Assembly (NCBI GenBank): GCA_023055505.1
Contig: JALIRH010000002.1
Coordinates: 17,011,244-17,075,243 of the forward strand
DNA length: 64,000 bases
Direction of reading: 5' to 3'
Origin: Callipepla californica brunnescens
Lineage: Eukaryota; Chordata; Aves; Galliformes; Odontophoridae
The notes under the pieces are model-generated. The model made no database searches, had not been told where the DNA came from, and saw only the letters and a program-made list of their open reading frames with translations. The stretch's first letter is position 1; every line of letters begins with the position of its first letter. The translations under genes were made by a program, and so were the position numbers. Positions 1-13,451 of this stretch are shown in pieces.

Positions 1-2181
1 GTTTGAAGTATGGTATCAAACATTTTTACTGTGTCTTTCACATGCAAGTGTTCTGGAGATGCCAGCATCTAGTTTTAATTTAGCATAGCAAATTATTCTC
101 AGGTAACCACATTAATAGAAAAAAAAATGTTGAAATTTATGCCAACCGATTTTACCAATTCCCTATTTGAATGAGCTTAAAAAATCCTGTTAAATTAAAA
201 TTAAAGTAAACATCAAACAAATGTGATCATTTACATATATAGTATCCTCCTCAGTGTCACGTAAATATGTAAATATCTAGTAGTGCAGAAACTCTTAATT
301 ACTTTTCAGGTCTGATGAACCTATCTTTAAGAATGTAGATGAAATGTTGACGAAATGCACAAGACTGTTGCCCATCATTGCTACCACCCATTATCATCAC
401 CTCCACAAATAGTTTAATACCTTCTGAAAGCTGTTTGTTTTCAAAAATTTGGGTAATTGAAACAGCTGGGGGTTTAAAATGCCTTATCTCTCTCTGAAGT
501 TGGAAATTCTTGCTAAAGACACTGATGAACACAACATCTGTGAATGCAGTCTAAACAGATCTTGCTTCCATTCTGCTTTCCCATTTATGATGCAAAAATG
601 CCATCTATTCTGTTACTTTGTGGAAGTTCAGCATCATCTCAGTTTTACAAGGCTACATTTTTCTTGTTTGTATTTCATTTTCTTTACTTTCTCTTTTTTT
701 CTCTCCTCATCCTCAAGCTGATTTTCTTCCCCAGAACCTCATTTACTTCATCCATCTGCTCTTTTGACTTGTTCAGGACCTCATTTTGACAGTCTTGTTT
801 AAAATGAGCAGGCATTTATCCCAGGGTTACTCACATACATTGAAATCAATCGGTGTATTATAAGCTATCATGAGTGTACAGATAGAAAAATCGTGTTTTA
901 TATATCTGGAAAAATGTAATCTTCTTTTCTACTCTTTATTAACTGATGCATTTTAGGTTTCTTATTTATCTAAATGTCCATTACTGTATCCAATATGGAT
1001 AGCTTTTCATTCCTAGATTCACTGACTCAAGAGCAATAACCACCATCATTTTCCCAAGACAAGTTTTTGAGGAGGTAATGGTGGCAGGTAAGTCTGTTTT
1101 CTATAAATATATTTCCTCTTCTCTTTCTGATTTCTCTTCTTATAGATTTACTTCTTGATTTCTCTTTCTTTCCATTCTTTGCCATATTTGTGCAAACTAA
1201 CTTACGATTGTGAAACTCTAGTTTTTCTCACTGAATTTCATGCATACAAGTTTCCCAATTAAAGCACTTCTGATAAATTAAGAAAAACTGTTAAAGATTC
1301 AGGCTTTCTAACATTTGAATTGTCTCTCTGGGATGATTATTCCTCTGTACTTACTATAAAACTCCTAAACTAGGCACTTTGATTACTGAAGTAGTAGGTG
1401 GGGTTAATTTCAAGGCTATTTAAAAAAATTTGTATTTTAGGGGTATGATCATGTTCCTGTAGAAGTTATACCAATTGAGAATCACTTGTGATTCCAGCCT
1501 GGATTTGCTTGACTTTAGCTTCTAGCAATTGCATCCGTTGCATATAGATAAAAGGGAATTGAATTGGTAAGCAAATTATTCAGTCTTAGAATAATCCTCG
1601 AAGCTGTCTTGAAATCCTCGTTTACTTTTCTAACATCCTTTGTGGAGAGCTGACATCTTAACAGAAAATAGGGCCTCAGCAATGCTACGTGTACAGAAAT
1701 GCAGTGTAGGTACTCTTATCTTCTTGGATGCTTCTTATTTTTATGTCCAGTTGCATTAGGCATCTCAGGTACTGGAGGCAGGTCCTTCAGAAATTCAGAA
1801 TTTTTTTTCTGCCTTCTCAAATGCTGCATTTTTTCATGCAAGAGTTAAATATTTGTTCATTGATGTTTTATATGTACTGTTCATAAGCGGTCCTCTCTGC
1901 CTAAGGAAGTCCCTCAAGCTATGGCAGTTTAATATTTTTTGGTAGCACATGTCCACCTTAAGAAGCATAATTTGATTCTTCTTAGGCATGTTATGACTAT
2001 TATGTGAACTCCAAGAAACAGTGGCAGCAGTACCTTACCTGCAGAAAGCCATTCTGTAGAAACTCTGGTTGAGTTTAGTAGTGATGGAAAAGCTCGCACA
2101 AAATACACATCATGCCAAACAAATATTCAGTAATTATAATAATGATCATCGAAAAATCCTTTCCTAACCACAAAGTATGTA
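1..2181. other. Unique AT-rich sequence, no gene seen
   Basis: No recognisable repeat, RNA gene or convincing coding exon. Short open frames of 60-80 codons occur on both strands but are low-complexity, consistent with chance. Pyrimidine-rich tracts lie near 655-745 and 1113-1180. They resemble polypyrimidine tracts, but I see no accompanying exon-like frame. Confidence 0.6.
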
Positions 2182-2690
2182 TGTTGCTCCAAAAGTAATG
2201 TAACCTACTTAATTTGATTATTTGATGGAGTAAATTTTCAGCTACAAAACACTTTTTAAGCATAATCACTTCCATTAGCTATGCATTTTCACCATTGATG
2301 ATAAGAGCCTACATGCCGTGCCCACAAACATTTGCACCCATGGATGTGATCCACTGTTGCTGTCAACACTGCTGAGACTTTGCATGCAATGCCTCACTGT
2401 GTTCACTTGCACTATTTGGTCTCTAGAAATTTTCAGCAAGCATAGATGAATGTTACTGGGGTGCCGTATTTTTCTGTATGGAGAAATTAAATAGCACACA
2501 TTTGCTTCATAGGCACTTGCATATCCGATGCCATTTTGTCACACCACCTCTCTGCTGTCTGTCACAGAGCAACCAAATGTAGCAGAATATTAGTGAGAAG
2601 CTTTATCCTTTTCTGCCGTACCACCAACATCCATCTCTGATGTCATGAACTAACGTAGTAAAATAGGAGGCATTACTTTTGGGCCAGATC
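2182..2690 (-). mobile_element. Galluhop-type mariner deletion derivative (MITE-like)
   Basis: A non-autonomous mariner/Tc1 DNA transposon of about 510 bp. Near-matching terminal inverted repeats face each other: the left end carries GCTCCAAAAGTAATG and the right end carries GGAGGCATTACTTTTGG. A TA dinucleotide at 2180-2181 fits the mariner target site on the left; the right edge is blurred. The minus strand keeps two separated scraps of transposase. One, around 2285-2460, contains the motifs NIHLCLLKI and VNTVR, matching the N-terminal helix-turn-helix region of mariner transposases. The other, around 2205-2275, contains FVAENLLHQ, matching the C-terminal end of the same element. The catalytic DDD core between them is missing, so this copy cannot encode an active transposase. 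The second copy near 40.1 kb shares the C-terminal scrap. Family assignment to chicken Galluhop/Mariner1_GG is from memory of the consensus. Confidence 0.85.
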
Positions 2691-3632
2691 TTGCAGTATT
2701 TCAGGGCAAATTAATACATATGCATTTCTGTAGTGCTCACTCTTGCTCATAGCATCAGCAAGTCCATCAAATGTTCATGTCAGTTTTTTTATCATAAAGT
2801 GTGCTGATCCAAATGTTCCTTTCTAGCTACAGGGCTCTGATGCAGCTGGTGTTGCCTTACTTACACTGAAGTCTTTTTCCTGGACATTTCTGTCATCTGA
2901 AAATCATGTTTACTTTCTTAAGTATATATTTTTATCCTGTGATTCACTGAACCACTATAGTTTCCTTTCTTGTTCTGCAATTTAACCTTGATGCATTCCT
3001 ATGAAATAGAAGTGTATCATGACTTATACAGGAAATCAGTATGTCTAATGCAGCAAATTAGGTTTTTCACAGGACTGTTTCTAAGAGGCTAACTGTCTTC
3101 CTATGATACACTTGACCTGTTCATTTACGTAAGAGGACACTGACAATAACTTTTCACAGTGGCTTCCCAGTCTTCCCTACTGCTGAAACATGGTAGATAC
3201 TCCAAGCACCTGCCAATTACATACAAAACTCTTGTCTATATGACAAAAAATGCATAGCTGAATCATTTTCAGCCCTGTGAATTCCTTGAAGCTGCTATCA
3301 GGAAAACACTGTTGAGCTGTATTCATAAGGTGAAGTTCTGTAAGAAACAGAAACTATAAGCAAAGATGGAAGTGATTTTTGAGCAATCCAGGATCTCAGG
3401 AAAAAATTAAGTGAATTAAAGTTCTGAAGTCTGAGGAAAAGGAAAAACAGAGTTGGAGACTTAGCTCATGTTTTGAAGGTCACCCTATTCTGATGACTGA
3501 TGGAAGTCAACACTTCTCTGCTGACTCATCAGCCATCAGTCACCAGCAAGCATTCTAGACATGCTACTTTTGGGATGGTGGAGAAATTGATGCTTAGCAC
3601 TACATCAATTTAATCTTGCCTGTCTACTGTAC

Positions 3633-3682
3633 TAACTAGTATAACTATATAACTATAGTATAACTATAGTATAACTACTATA
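3633..3682. repeat. Imperfect tandem repeat (TATAACTATAG-like)
   Basis: Short reiterations of ACTATA and TATAACTATAG are visible by eye, with at least three imperfect copies. This is a minor simple repeat of low sequence complexity. Confidence 0.7.
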
Positions 3683-4198
3683 TGCTCATAAATAGCATGC
3701 AATCTTGCTCTCAGAAACTCTGCACGTAGTAAAAGATAATCTCAGGGAGATTATTATGTTTATGTTTTGAAGGTAGGAAACAACACTACTTAGACTGATC
3801 TATGTTGTGTCTCTTACAAGTCTGTATACAGGCACTGATCTTTACAGATTATTTTTCATTAGTAGTTCAGGTAGGTGAATTGTTCCAAGTGGTGAAGATG
3901 AGGTAAAGCGATGAACAGCAACAATTTAGATGTCATTTTGATGCATCTATTCCACAGGATTTATTTCCTTCCTGTGTTCTCTAGTGCCTTTGAGTGGATT
4001 TCAATATTACTAGACTTTGGGAAATTTTGAAAAACCGAATGCTTTTGCTAGAGAGGAAAGAATCCTTTATTCATCTCTGTCCCAGTCACATCATGGGATA
4101 TTTTGCTTGTTTCACTGAACAAATCCATATCATTGTCACTGTCATGTCTATCACTAAAGAATTTAAAACTTACCTATGTATCTGTATTTGTGGGCCTT

Positions 4199-4226
4199 TG
4201 TATGTGTGCATGTATATGTATGTACA
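4199..4226. repeat. Degenerate TATG/TG-rich simple repeat
   Basis: A short run alternating TATG, TGTG and TATA units. Too short and imperfect to be more than a decayed microsatellite. Confidence 0.5.
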
Positions 4227-5396
4227 GGCAGTTGTTGTAGAAATTCTAATACTACTTGAGTCATTCATCATTTGTAGAGATGTTTCTATACACACTGAAG
4301 CATTTTAAAATTACTAATGGGAAAAGGGAGTTTTTGAAATAAACACCAAAAGCCAAATGCTAGGATTATCACTTGTTGTCTCTTTGTAATTGTAATGTAA
4401 TAAACATACTGCATTATATTTACATTTCAAAGAAACTAGGAGTCCTATTCAACAGCTGTGCAGTCACATTCTAATTACAGCTCATATTCAGTCTCACACA
4501 GATACTCCTGGAGGCCCATATTTCACATTTATATTAGAATAAAACATCTACACTTAGGAGTCATTAATTATGCAACTAAATGGCATTTTTATGGGCCGAA
4601 TGGCTAAAAGTTTACACTCATTTCTGAAACTGTGCTAGCTAATTTAATACAGGTTCTTTTACCAACAAAGGGACCAAACAATGGTGCTACTTTATGATTA
4701 CTCTTTGCGTAGATTTAAGTTACTGCCTGTGGTAGTTTAATGTACACGATATAACTTAAGAGTTTTCCTGATGTGGTTGCAGTCATCATGTCTGTCAAAA
4801 TAAACTGTTCAGTTGTATTATTTATTTATGTATTTTATCTAAAGGATTAGGCCTAATTCTTCCACTTTTACTGTGGTTCTCCAAGAAACAAACAACTTTA
4901 CCTCCAGAAATGAGTAAATTGATGTGCAGTATCCAGGAAAATTTCCTCCAAAATGTGTGCTCTGGAAGGGAAACAAGTGAGCTTCCCTTATGATAAGAGC
5001 ATGAGTTCTTGAGTCAATTATATCCACGGAAATATTACTTCTTTGTTTAGAAACAACAAAATCTGAAGAGGGTGATTTCACTGTGTGTGGATAAGGAGAA
5101 AAAATATTACAAAACTAAACAAAAATGACAATCCTTGTAGGCTAAGAGAGACTGTTATAACAGTCCACTCTGCACATGCAACCAGCTCCCAGGCACATGA
5201 GGCCTCCATTAATTGTATCAAAGACTTTGTGTTCTGGAAGAGTAAAGATTAACTGAGAATAAAAAACAGAATTATTGACATTATTGACAGGCAAGAGTTA
5301 AACTGGGATGTTATGGCATATTTTAATAAAGGCTACTACAGACCTGATTGCATTGCAGATATCCAAAATATTTATCACTACTCAGGGTTAGAGACC

Positions 5397-5421
5397 GGGG
5401 GGGGAGGAGGGGGAGGAGGGG
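5397..5421 (+). repeat. G-rich tract, putative G-quadruplex
   Basis: An uninterrupted purine stretch made of an eight-G run, a five-G run and a four-G run separated by AGGA units. It contains enough GGG blocks for a four-tract intramolecular quadruplex on the plus strand. It is an island in AT-rich sequence; no CpG island or exon is visible around it. Confidence 0.75.
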
Positions 5422-8400
5422 AAATATTCTTCGTTCAACATTGTAAATGAATGAAAGAAAGTCAGTGTTTCCATGGCCCGCTTTTCATTTAAGAAGTAGA
5501 AAACTTCAAATAAAAACTTTATTCTTTATGCTCTTTGGGTTGAACTCTTGCAATGGAATTTCTCCAAGAAGTATCCTTTGAAATATGAAAATGAATTAAT
5601 TCTTTTTTTTTTTTTTAATTATTCTTCTGATGTAATGAAACTTCTTTTGTCTTCTTTGCTATGTAAATCCTTTCACAGGAGGACCCATTTTTCATTTATT
5701 TCATTTATCCTGCGGTTCCAGTAGCATACATTTTCTGGGAGTGACTAGCTAATATGATGCAATTTAAAAAACTGAAAGTGAAAATGTGTTGGGAAGACAA
5801 ATTAAATGGTGCTTCAAGAGGAGTAACCCAGCAACAAAGAGACTTCATGGGAAATATTGACAACCCAGGTAGAATATATATTTATTCCATATACCACTTT
5901 AAAATCATAGATACATCTCAGAAAAATGTCATGTCTAATGTCCACATTTATGCTATTTATAAATTTAAGTTAAGAAGTGTGTTTTCAGCTTTTTTGAAGA
6001 TTAGGTCTTATTTTGAACTTCTGTACAAATCTGCCATGCCTCTGAACTACCTATTTTTTATCATATACATCAGCTGCACCCTTAGCATATCTGCCTTTCT
6101 GGAGGATGGCAGATTCTTCTTCTGAAGTTTGATATCATGTGGACCTTGCTGTGCAGTTCATGAGATGAGTTTTATGAGTTTTGGAAGAAGCTTTATGACT
6201 CACTGTAAGTTCTTATTTGTGTGTCTTAAACACTCCAAATGAAATAATGCACTCTTCTATTCATCAGACCTTTACCTTTATATGCCCAGGATTCAAAATG
6301 TTTATGCAAATTCCGTTTTCTTCCCTTCTAAGTGAAGAAATTTGATTAATATAAATTGCCTCTTGGGCAAAGATAGGACAGCATTTTCAGAACACCATGA
6401 GATTAGTCACACAAAGGGTTTGGAAAATCTCTGAAAAGCCACAGAATAATGTTTCCTTAGGTCTAACTAAATTCAGCACGAAAGATTGTCTTTCTTTAGA
6501 AGATAGACTTCTGTATTCTGTGGGTTTCCATGATGGTGTTTGATTCAAAAAAGTTAAAAGAAATGAATGAAATGAAATGTGTGAATGTAAAATGAATGTG
6601 TGTAGGATCTATAATGATGTCAATGATTTTGTGTGGGTAGCTTCTACAGTGGAAATGAGGAGATACGTTTAAAAATTACAAGTTTACTGCTTTGACATTT
6701 TGCTTCCATTTAAGTTACTGGTTTGTAGAAGTTCTGTTTTGTTTGAGAATTTTGTGAGGCTGGAAGACTGTCTGAAGGCTCAAGGAGAGCGCAATGGGAA
6801 TATTCCTTTTGGAGGATGTTTATTTTACATATAAGTTTTAATCGCTGAAGCGTAATATAAATATCCATGTGATTGCTTGGTTAGTTGGGCTGACAAGGAA
6901 GATTTTTCTGTTTTTTTTTTTAACTTTGTTGAAAGACTAATCTGTTTCTCTGGGAGAATGTTATTTGGGGAATACACCCTGCTGATGAGTATTCTCCAAG
7001 CCGCTGCAGATCTGAGCCAGAGATTTAGATAAATTAAGCATGACTGGGTTGAGATTGGCATGTGTGTGTTTGAGAGGATGGCTTGCTTTGTGAGAGTTAT
7101 GTAAGTCACTTATGCATTACTAGGTTGCCATTCTTTGTTGATTCTAGAGTTCAGGAAACAAACGTGAAAACAAGCCCTAAAGCAATAGGCTGACTAAGAG
7201 ATAGAAACAGCTGCAGTTGTGGTTGGAATCAATTGAATTTTAGACAGCGCCTTTGTTATTGAGAACATGTGCTCTAGTTGTGTGCTTAGCCAGTCAAACT
7301 TACTAACTCGAAAATCATTGCTTGCATGCAGTGAATGCTATCTATAATAAGAATTCTGAGCATTGCAGTTATGCAAAAACATTCAGCTTCTGTAGATACT
7401 GATGAGCTACTTGTAAAGAAATTACAGCCTTCCCTCTCCTCGGTGGATGCTTCTGCCCTTGAGATGTCTCAGGAAGGGCAGACTACACTCCACAGCTCCA
7501 GTGGAAGTGTAGGATGCTGCAGTGTGTGCACAGTGAGTCCTGCTCTGAACACTACAGACTTCGTACCTGGCAAAATAGTAGTTCTAGGTTAATAATGATA
7601 AAGAATTATACTAGTTCTGAGGATTGATTTTACATTCAATACTGTGTTGTGACCACATCTCTCTTCTAAGGCTGAAGACATTGACAATAACTACATGAAA
7701 AAAGCAAGCTAGACAATAATTTTTTGAGTATGTTTCTATTGAATGATGTTGAATGGAAGCCTGAAACTCAGAATGTTGTTGCTTTTTGAAGTAGCCTCTT
7801 GGGTGGAGATTTCCATTTGCTATTAAAAATCTCAACCACATCTCACTGCTGAATTAAGATTTAAAAATATACAACAGAAATTATTGTTCAAAGTGGAAGA
7901 CATATTACAAATTCTCAGCAGTAGTGCATTTATTCTGAGAAAGTTTGCTTTTCTGTAAGTATTATCTTAGACCTGAAATGTTTGACTGTGTATTAAGCTA
8001 TTTCCATAGTGATGGGAAGTTAAGCAAATTATATTTTGACAACATTCTCCAGTTTTTAAATTTCCTTCTTGCAAAGCTGAATTGGAAAACGTTTGTAACA
8101 GAAATTGCTGCTATCTTTATGAAGTCAGAAAACACACTGAATGCCAACAGTATCAGATTTTAAATATATTAGATATGCAAATGCTATGCAGGGTTTTCTG
8201 CTGTTGCAAACTAAGGCAAAAATGCTATAGAAAAATAATGAAAAATTGAAAACAAATCAATGCATAAACAATTAACTGTAATGAAACTTAACTTTGGCAG
8301 CAAATGTAAACCACTGCTGAAATTACTTTTGACGTGGGAACATCTGTCTATGTCTGCAAAGTCTTAATAGAAAAACAGCCTTTTTCTTTTTTTTACAAAA

Positions 8401-9486
8401 GTACAATGTGGTCTTCCAGGGCATCATGGTAGAGAGCCATTAAGGAGTTCAGCAGCAGATCTGTAGTTGTGAGTTCCAACTATGCTGTGGACTCATACAA
8501 ACCTGAGTGGGAGAGGTGTGACTCATTGGATTAATAAATACTTGATGAGCAGATGTGATACTGGTCATATCATGCTATCGTGTATTTTTCCCTGTGAAGG
8601 ATAAAGTGCTTTAATGACAGTAGCTCTGCGAGCCGTTTTGGCTTAAGACGCATCTTATGTTTTTTGCAGTCTCACATGTTTCTGCCCTGATTTGTCTGCT
8701 CACACTTTTGCTCACTGACAGTCTGTGTTCGAATGTCAGTTTTCCTTCTCACCTAAGTTTTCCTGAGTATGATGGCTCTGCATCACCACTGACATTGTTT
8801 TCTTTGAGAAGCCAAGTCTGGATTCATTGGATGAAATTACTGATCTTTGTTTGTTTCATTAGAATGTGAGTCCATTTTCTTGATCACCAACATTCTGCTT
8901 ATGCTTTCAATATATTAAATACATGTTTTTGTGCATTGTACAAACAACACACGTCAGTACAAAACCAAACTTTCCTCTCCTTTGGGTATGTTTTGTACAG
9001 AACCAACTGATTCACCTTTTTTCTGGAACATGTTCTTGTCATGTCAGGTATCAAGGTCTAACCATATTTTCCAGTTGAAAATTTAGTAATTAGCTCCTAC
9101 ATACATACATGCAAGTCAACATTTTGCACAAGTGAAACAATAAAATAAAATAGATCACTGTCATGAGATTTGGATTTCAAGTCCAGTTTTGAAACTGTGC
9201 CCCAAAACTCCCACTGTGATGCAGACAGACTATTTAAACAGTTCTGTTGATAAGGTGCTAAATTCTTTCCAAAAATTGGTTACCGTTTTTAGCTTCTAAT
9301 AAGAGGTAAGCTTTTGAAAATTTGGTTCACATAATGAGATCCTTCTGCTCTGGAGTGCAATCCAAAACCAATAAGAGACAATGAACTCAGTAATCTCTGG
9401 GTCAAAAGGATTTACTTTTAATTTCCGGCTAGGTTTACAATATTCTGAAAGTCATGACTATGAGAAACTGTGGAAAGAGAGAAATA
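5422..9486. other. Unique AT-rich sequence, no gene seen
   Basis: No dispersed repeat recognised. The longest open frame is 123 codons on the plus strand (5754-6125), hydrophobic towards its end and without known motifs. A second frame at 7335-7592 (85 codons) is less AT-biased, but has no recognisable domain and no clear splice context. A 14-T run lies at 5603-5616 (in the preceding AT-rich sequence it continues), and an AATG-rich stretch lies at about 6561-6602. Confidence 0.55.
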
Positions 9487-9590
9487 GAGAGGAAGGAAGG
9501 AAGGAAAGAAGGAAGGAAGGAAGTTTGGAAGTTTGGAAGTTCGGAAGTTTGGAAGGGAGGGAGGGAGGAAGAGAGGGAGGGAGGAGACAG
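9487..9590 (+). repeat. Compound purine-rich microsatellite: (GGAA)n, GGAAGTTT octamers, (GGGA)n
   Basis: Three blocks follow each other. First is GGAA/GAAA tetramers (about 9490-9522). Next is an octamer array of roughly four GGAAGTTT units, one carrying a C substitution (about 9520-9553). Last is GGGA/GAGA repeats with five GGG runs (about 9551-9586). The purine strand is the plus strand. Open frames on both strands here are translations of the repeat. The mirror-symmetric purine tracts could form triplex DNA and the GGGA block could form a G-quadruplex; this is inferred from composition only. Confidence 0.85.
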
Positions 9591-12500
9591 CACCCTACTG
9601 GTCTACTGGAATGGTTTATTGAGTAGAATTGTTTCTGGAGAAGAGTAGCATGGAAGGCAAGGTACAATTTGAGGGTTTTGTTGGGAAGAAACTTTTTGTG
9701 TATGGATTCAGCAAAACAAAAATAACTGTTTTCATGAGAACACTTAAAACAATAAATGTGTGAATTAAGAGAAACATGCTCTACTCATGATTGTTTATTT
9801 TACTGCATTTCCACCAACATATAGAATTTTTAAATAAAGTCAGTTTCTTTAGACTAGTATTAACTTTTTTATGAGGTCTTAGATTTGACACTTTATGGCA
9901 CTAAGAATTATAGGCTTGGCTGCTAATTTACATATGCATTATTATTTTATTGACATATAACTCCTTAACCTCTAAAGGAAATCTCAATATCTCTCAGCTA
10001 AATTTATTCAACTTAATAATGCTCAATGGAAAGCTGGCTCAGTCACTCCTTTTAGAAAGCTTACTAAATGCAGTAGAAAGACTTTGATGTTAAGTAGTAA
10101 TCTTAAAAGACTTAACAGAATGTTTGCTGGTTATGTTTATTGGATTTTGGATGGCCACTGGGATTTTTGGAAATAAAAAGTAAACTAAGTAAATTTGATG
10201 TGTAGAAGCCAAAAGTATTTTGGTAGTTTGCTGAACCATGTGAAAATCCATCTTTTGACCAATACTGAGTTTTTCTGAGGCCACTTCACAAATCTGATGT
10301 AAATATTTATTCACATGAGAAAAGGAAATCATTGGCATCAAACATCAATTACTAAGTACCTTTAAATAATCATTTTTCAATTCTATTATTTTTTCTTGCT
10401 GCCCAGCCACTTTTTGAGACATTATATTTTAGGTTCTTTGACTCAAATTCCTTTCCTAGTGCCATGACAAAATTATAACGAAATCTCATAAATATCAATT
10501 TGCAAAAGTGCCTGAAGTGCTTAGTATTTGTTTTATTATAGATTAATTATTTCCGTATGAGAACGAAGTAATGCTCTTTTCAGCAGTTTGTTTTTTCCAC
10601 AAACATTTTTTAGGTATAAGACTCCTTCTGCCAATATCAAAAATCTCTCCAGCCTTAGAAAACTACAGGGATGAATGTTGGTAGAAATGTAGACCCACCT
10701 ATAAAGCAAGGAACCACATTCCAAGAGATTCCATGTTCTACTTCCTTCTCTGTGTTTACCACAGAAGAATTTGAAACAGATTCATATCAGTGTGAAAAGA
10801 GTGACATTTGCAGCATATGAGGCATGGTCTCAGACGTGAATAATCCAAGTCACTATTTACAAGTTCTAACATCCCTTATATACATTCTGAGGTTTTCTCT
10901 TTTAACTTTCCCACCTGCCTTTATATGTCAACAAAATACTCCCCAAATAGTCCTTAACTGTGCATACAGGTGCTTATCCAATCAGGGTCATGAGTTGTTC
11001 CAAGCCACATGCTCTTCCTCCATTTAGGGTCTGCCATCACACAGCGTACTTGAACTTGTTTTCCTTTTCTTCTGGAGTGTCCTTGTTTCTCAGCCTTCCT
11101 TTCTCATGCTGTTTATCCTGCTCCACAGTTTCTGCTCTGAATATACCTTCTTGTGTTGCCACAACATGATGGAAACGGAAAGGTAACTCTTGATTTACAC
11201 CTTTTGCTTTTGCTAACTTCTGTAATTAATGAAATGAGGATCTCTGCCATGAGGAATATAAAGTTTATCCTAAACTGGAATAATTATTTGTATGAATAAA
11301 CATGAAAACAATACTTTCCACTGAATTTTTCTGCTTACCAGTGAAAGAAAAAGCCCTAATTTATTCATGTAGTTCAGACAGAAATACATTTCAGATATAC
11401 ACAGTTTTATTTTTGGCTACTTCCCATGGAAATATTTTATTTAATTTTCAAATGTTATTTTAGAGAATCTTTATTCTTATCATTTGTTAATTTCAGCCTA
11501 AATTATATAAAACATGCAGCTGACTTCACTGCGCTGTTGATTGTAATATATGAGAAGTCATTCTACAAACAAAATTTAATCAGAAATGTGTTACCAATCT
11601 ACTCCTGTATCTATTACTCTAAGTGTTTCTAGAGCAGGGAATGTGATTTCTCACAGACACTGGAGAGTACTGCTTAATTATTCATCCTGAAATTTAATTT
11701 CAAAGCTTGTAATCATTTAACTGTTTAAAATTGAATTTGTCACTGAAATAAGCCAAGAGGAACTAGAGCATTATTTAACACTCACTCATCGTAGTTTCAG
11801 TTTAGCTTATAAACTGGCTCATTTCGTGAGCACTCCCAGCAGGTCCTGAGATGAGGCTCCTATGAGATGGATTTTTTTGGTTCATTTGGAGTAGGCTCTT
11901 ATGAATGGAAATGTTTTTTTTGTTTGTTTGTTTGGCTTTTTTGCATGTGTGTGTATATATATTTAACCAAGATGCTTCCTGTAAGGCAGAGGAGAATGCA
12001 TCGTTCTTCTCTGCCACTAACTCCTGTGTACCAGTGTGGCTGAACTACCTGTTTTGCCATACTCTTGCTTTGTGATGTTCTACTAACACAAGACAAAAAG
12101 TGATTTGAAGTCAAGTGTATAAGTGGAAGTGAGGAAAACACTTTTTCATGCTCTCAGATGTGCTTCAGAAATTACTGGTTAGCATGTTAAAGCAAATGGC
12201 CTCAGTATATCAAATATTTCTGTTTCGATAGTCAGAAAAGTAGGAGCTAAGGCAGCACGCTTTTTGGAAATATGCCAATATTTGGTGTCAACATAAACTT
12301 AGTGGCAAATAGCAGTCCTTCAAAGCATCTGAGTTGTGTCCTAATGTGGATTTTTAGAAGTATGAGTGGATGTGATTTGATAGGTGCTGTGATGCTACTA
12401 GAGATGTGCATTCAAATTTAGATGGCAATAAGAATAGTGTTAGCAGATGTTTTATTCCTCTTCCATCTCAGTACAAGGCAGGAAGCAGAGGCCTGTTTCT

Positions 12501-13451
12501 TTGTGGGTAATTGGTCTTTCACTACCTGTTGATTAGGTTGTAGCAGTACCTCCCATGGTAAGAGAGTGTGAGCCTGAAGAAGGCATTGCTTTCTCACACA
12601 CACTGTGACCCCAGGGAGGACTGTCCACTGTGAGTACCTCAAGCTGGGGCTTTCCACCCAACCTGTGAGCACTAGAAGGAACTGGGCTGCCCAGGCTCCA
12701 TATGCACTGCATCAGGCTCCTTCAAGTATTCCACTCATCTTTGCAGTGATCCGGATTTAAGGCTCTGCTTGTACGCAAGCCCCCCCAAGCTCTGGCAGTA
12801 GAGGGGAAAATCTGAAACTAGGGAACTTCTCAGAGGACATGAATCAGAGGTGTGTGTTTTATATTCTTCTCTGACTGTTCTATGAACCTTTCCTGGATGC
12901 ATGTCTGTGAGAAGCAATGAGTTGCTCACAGTTTTCAAGGCAGCTGAGAATTTCCCAGGATACTGGAACAGAACAATAGAGGAACAGCCTCAGTATCTAC
13001 CAACATTTGACTGTTTTCATGATTTAGATGTAACCCTGCCTCATCTGAAAATTTGTTTTAAATTATCATCATAGAAAGCAAGAAAAAATATTAATTGCAA
13101 AGTATCTTCATTAAAGAAGCAAGTGTGAAGTTCTCCCCCAGATTTATATATCAAGAAGGTTCAGTATGACTCCTAGCATGTATTCAGCTTGGCCTGCTGT
13201 TGTGTTTGGGGACAGTGAAGAGTAGCATTAAATAGGTAATTTGGTTAATGTTTCTTTTTCTAGGAGAGCCAGAATCTGGTCACATCTCCTGCATTTGCAT
13301 AATGTCTGATATGAATACAAAAGCAAGGCTTGTTATTTTGTTATTAAACTCAGAAATAATCTGATAGCTTTGAATTTATAAAGCTTTCTTTGTCATGGTA
13401 CATTAGGATCCTATATGTGAACTCACCTGTGATACAGGAAAACAAGCAATA
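9591..13451. other. Unique sequence, no gene seen
   Basis: No recognised dispersed repeat. A simple GTTT/TG/TA-rich run lies at about 11910-11962. The segment from about 12,470 to 12,930 is visibly less AT-rich than its surroundings and holds overlapping 65-85-codon frames on the minus strand. I recognise no protein family there. Confidence 0.55.

Larger units (their letters stand above)
2691..5396. other. Unique AT-rich sequence with small simple repeats
   Basis: No gene or dispersed repeat recognised. It contains a short TATAACTATAG-type repeat (3633-3682) and a degenerate TATG-rich run (about 4199-4226). A plus-strand frame at 3994-4308 (104 codons) partly translates the TATG-rich run and has no family resemblance. 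Confidence 0.6.

Noticed and set aside
5754..6125. 123-codon plus-strand frame
   Set aside because: AT-driven, with hydrophobic low-complexity stretches, no domain and no supporting gene signals.
7335..7592. 85-codon frame considered as a possible exon
   Set aside because: No domain, and the apparent start lies in unremarkable AT-rich sequence; no acceptor/donor pair with a continuing frame could be identified.
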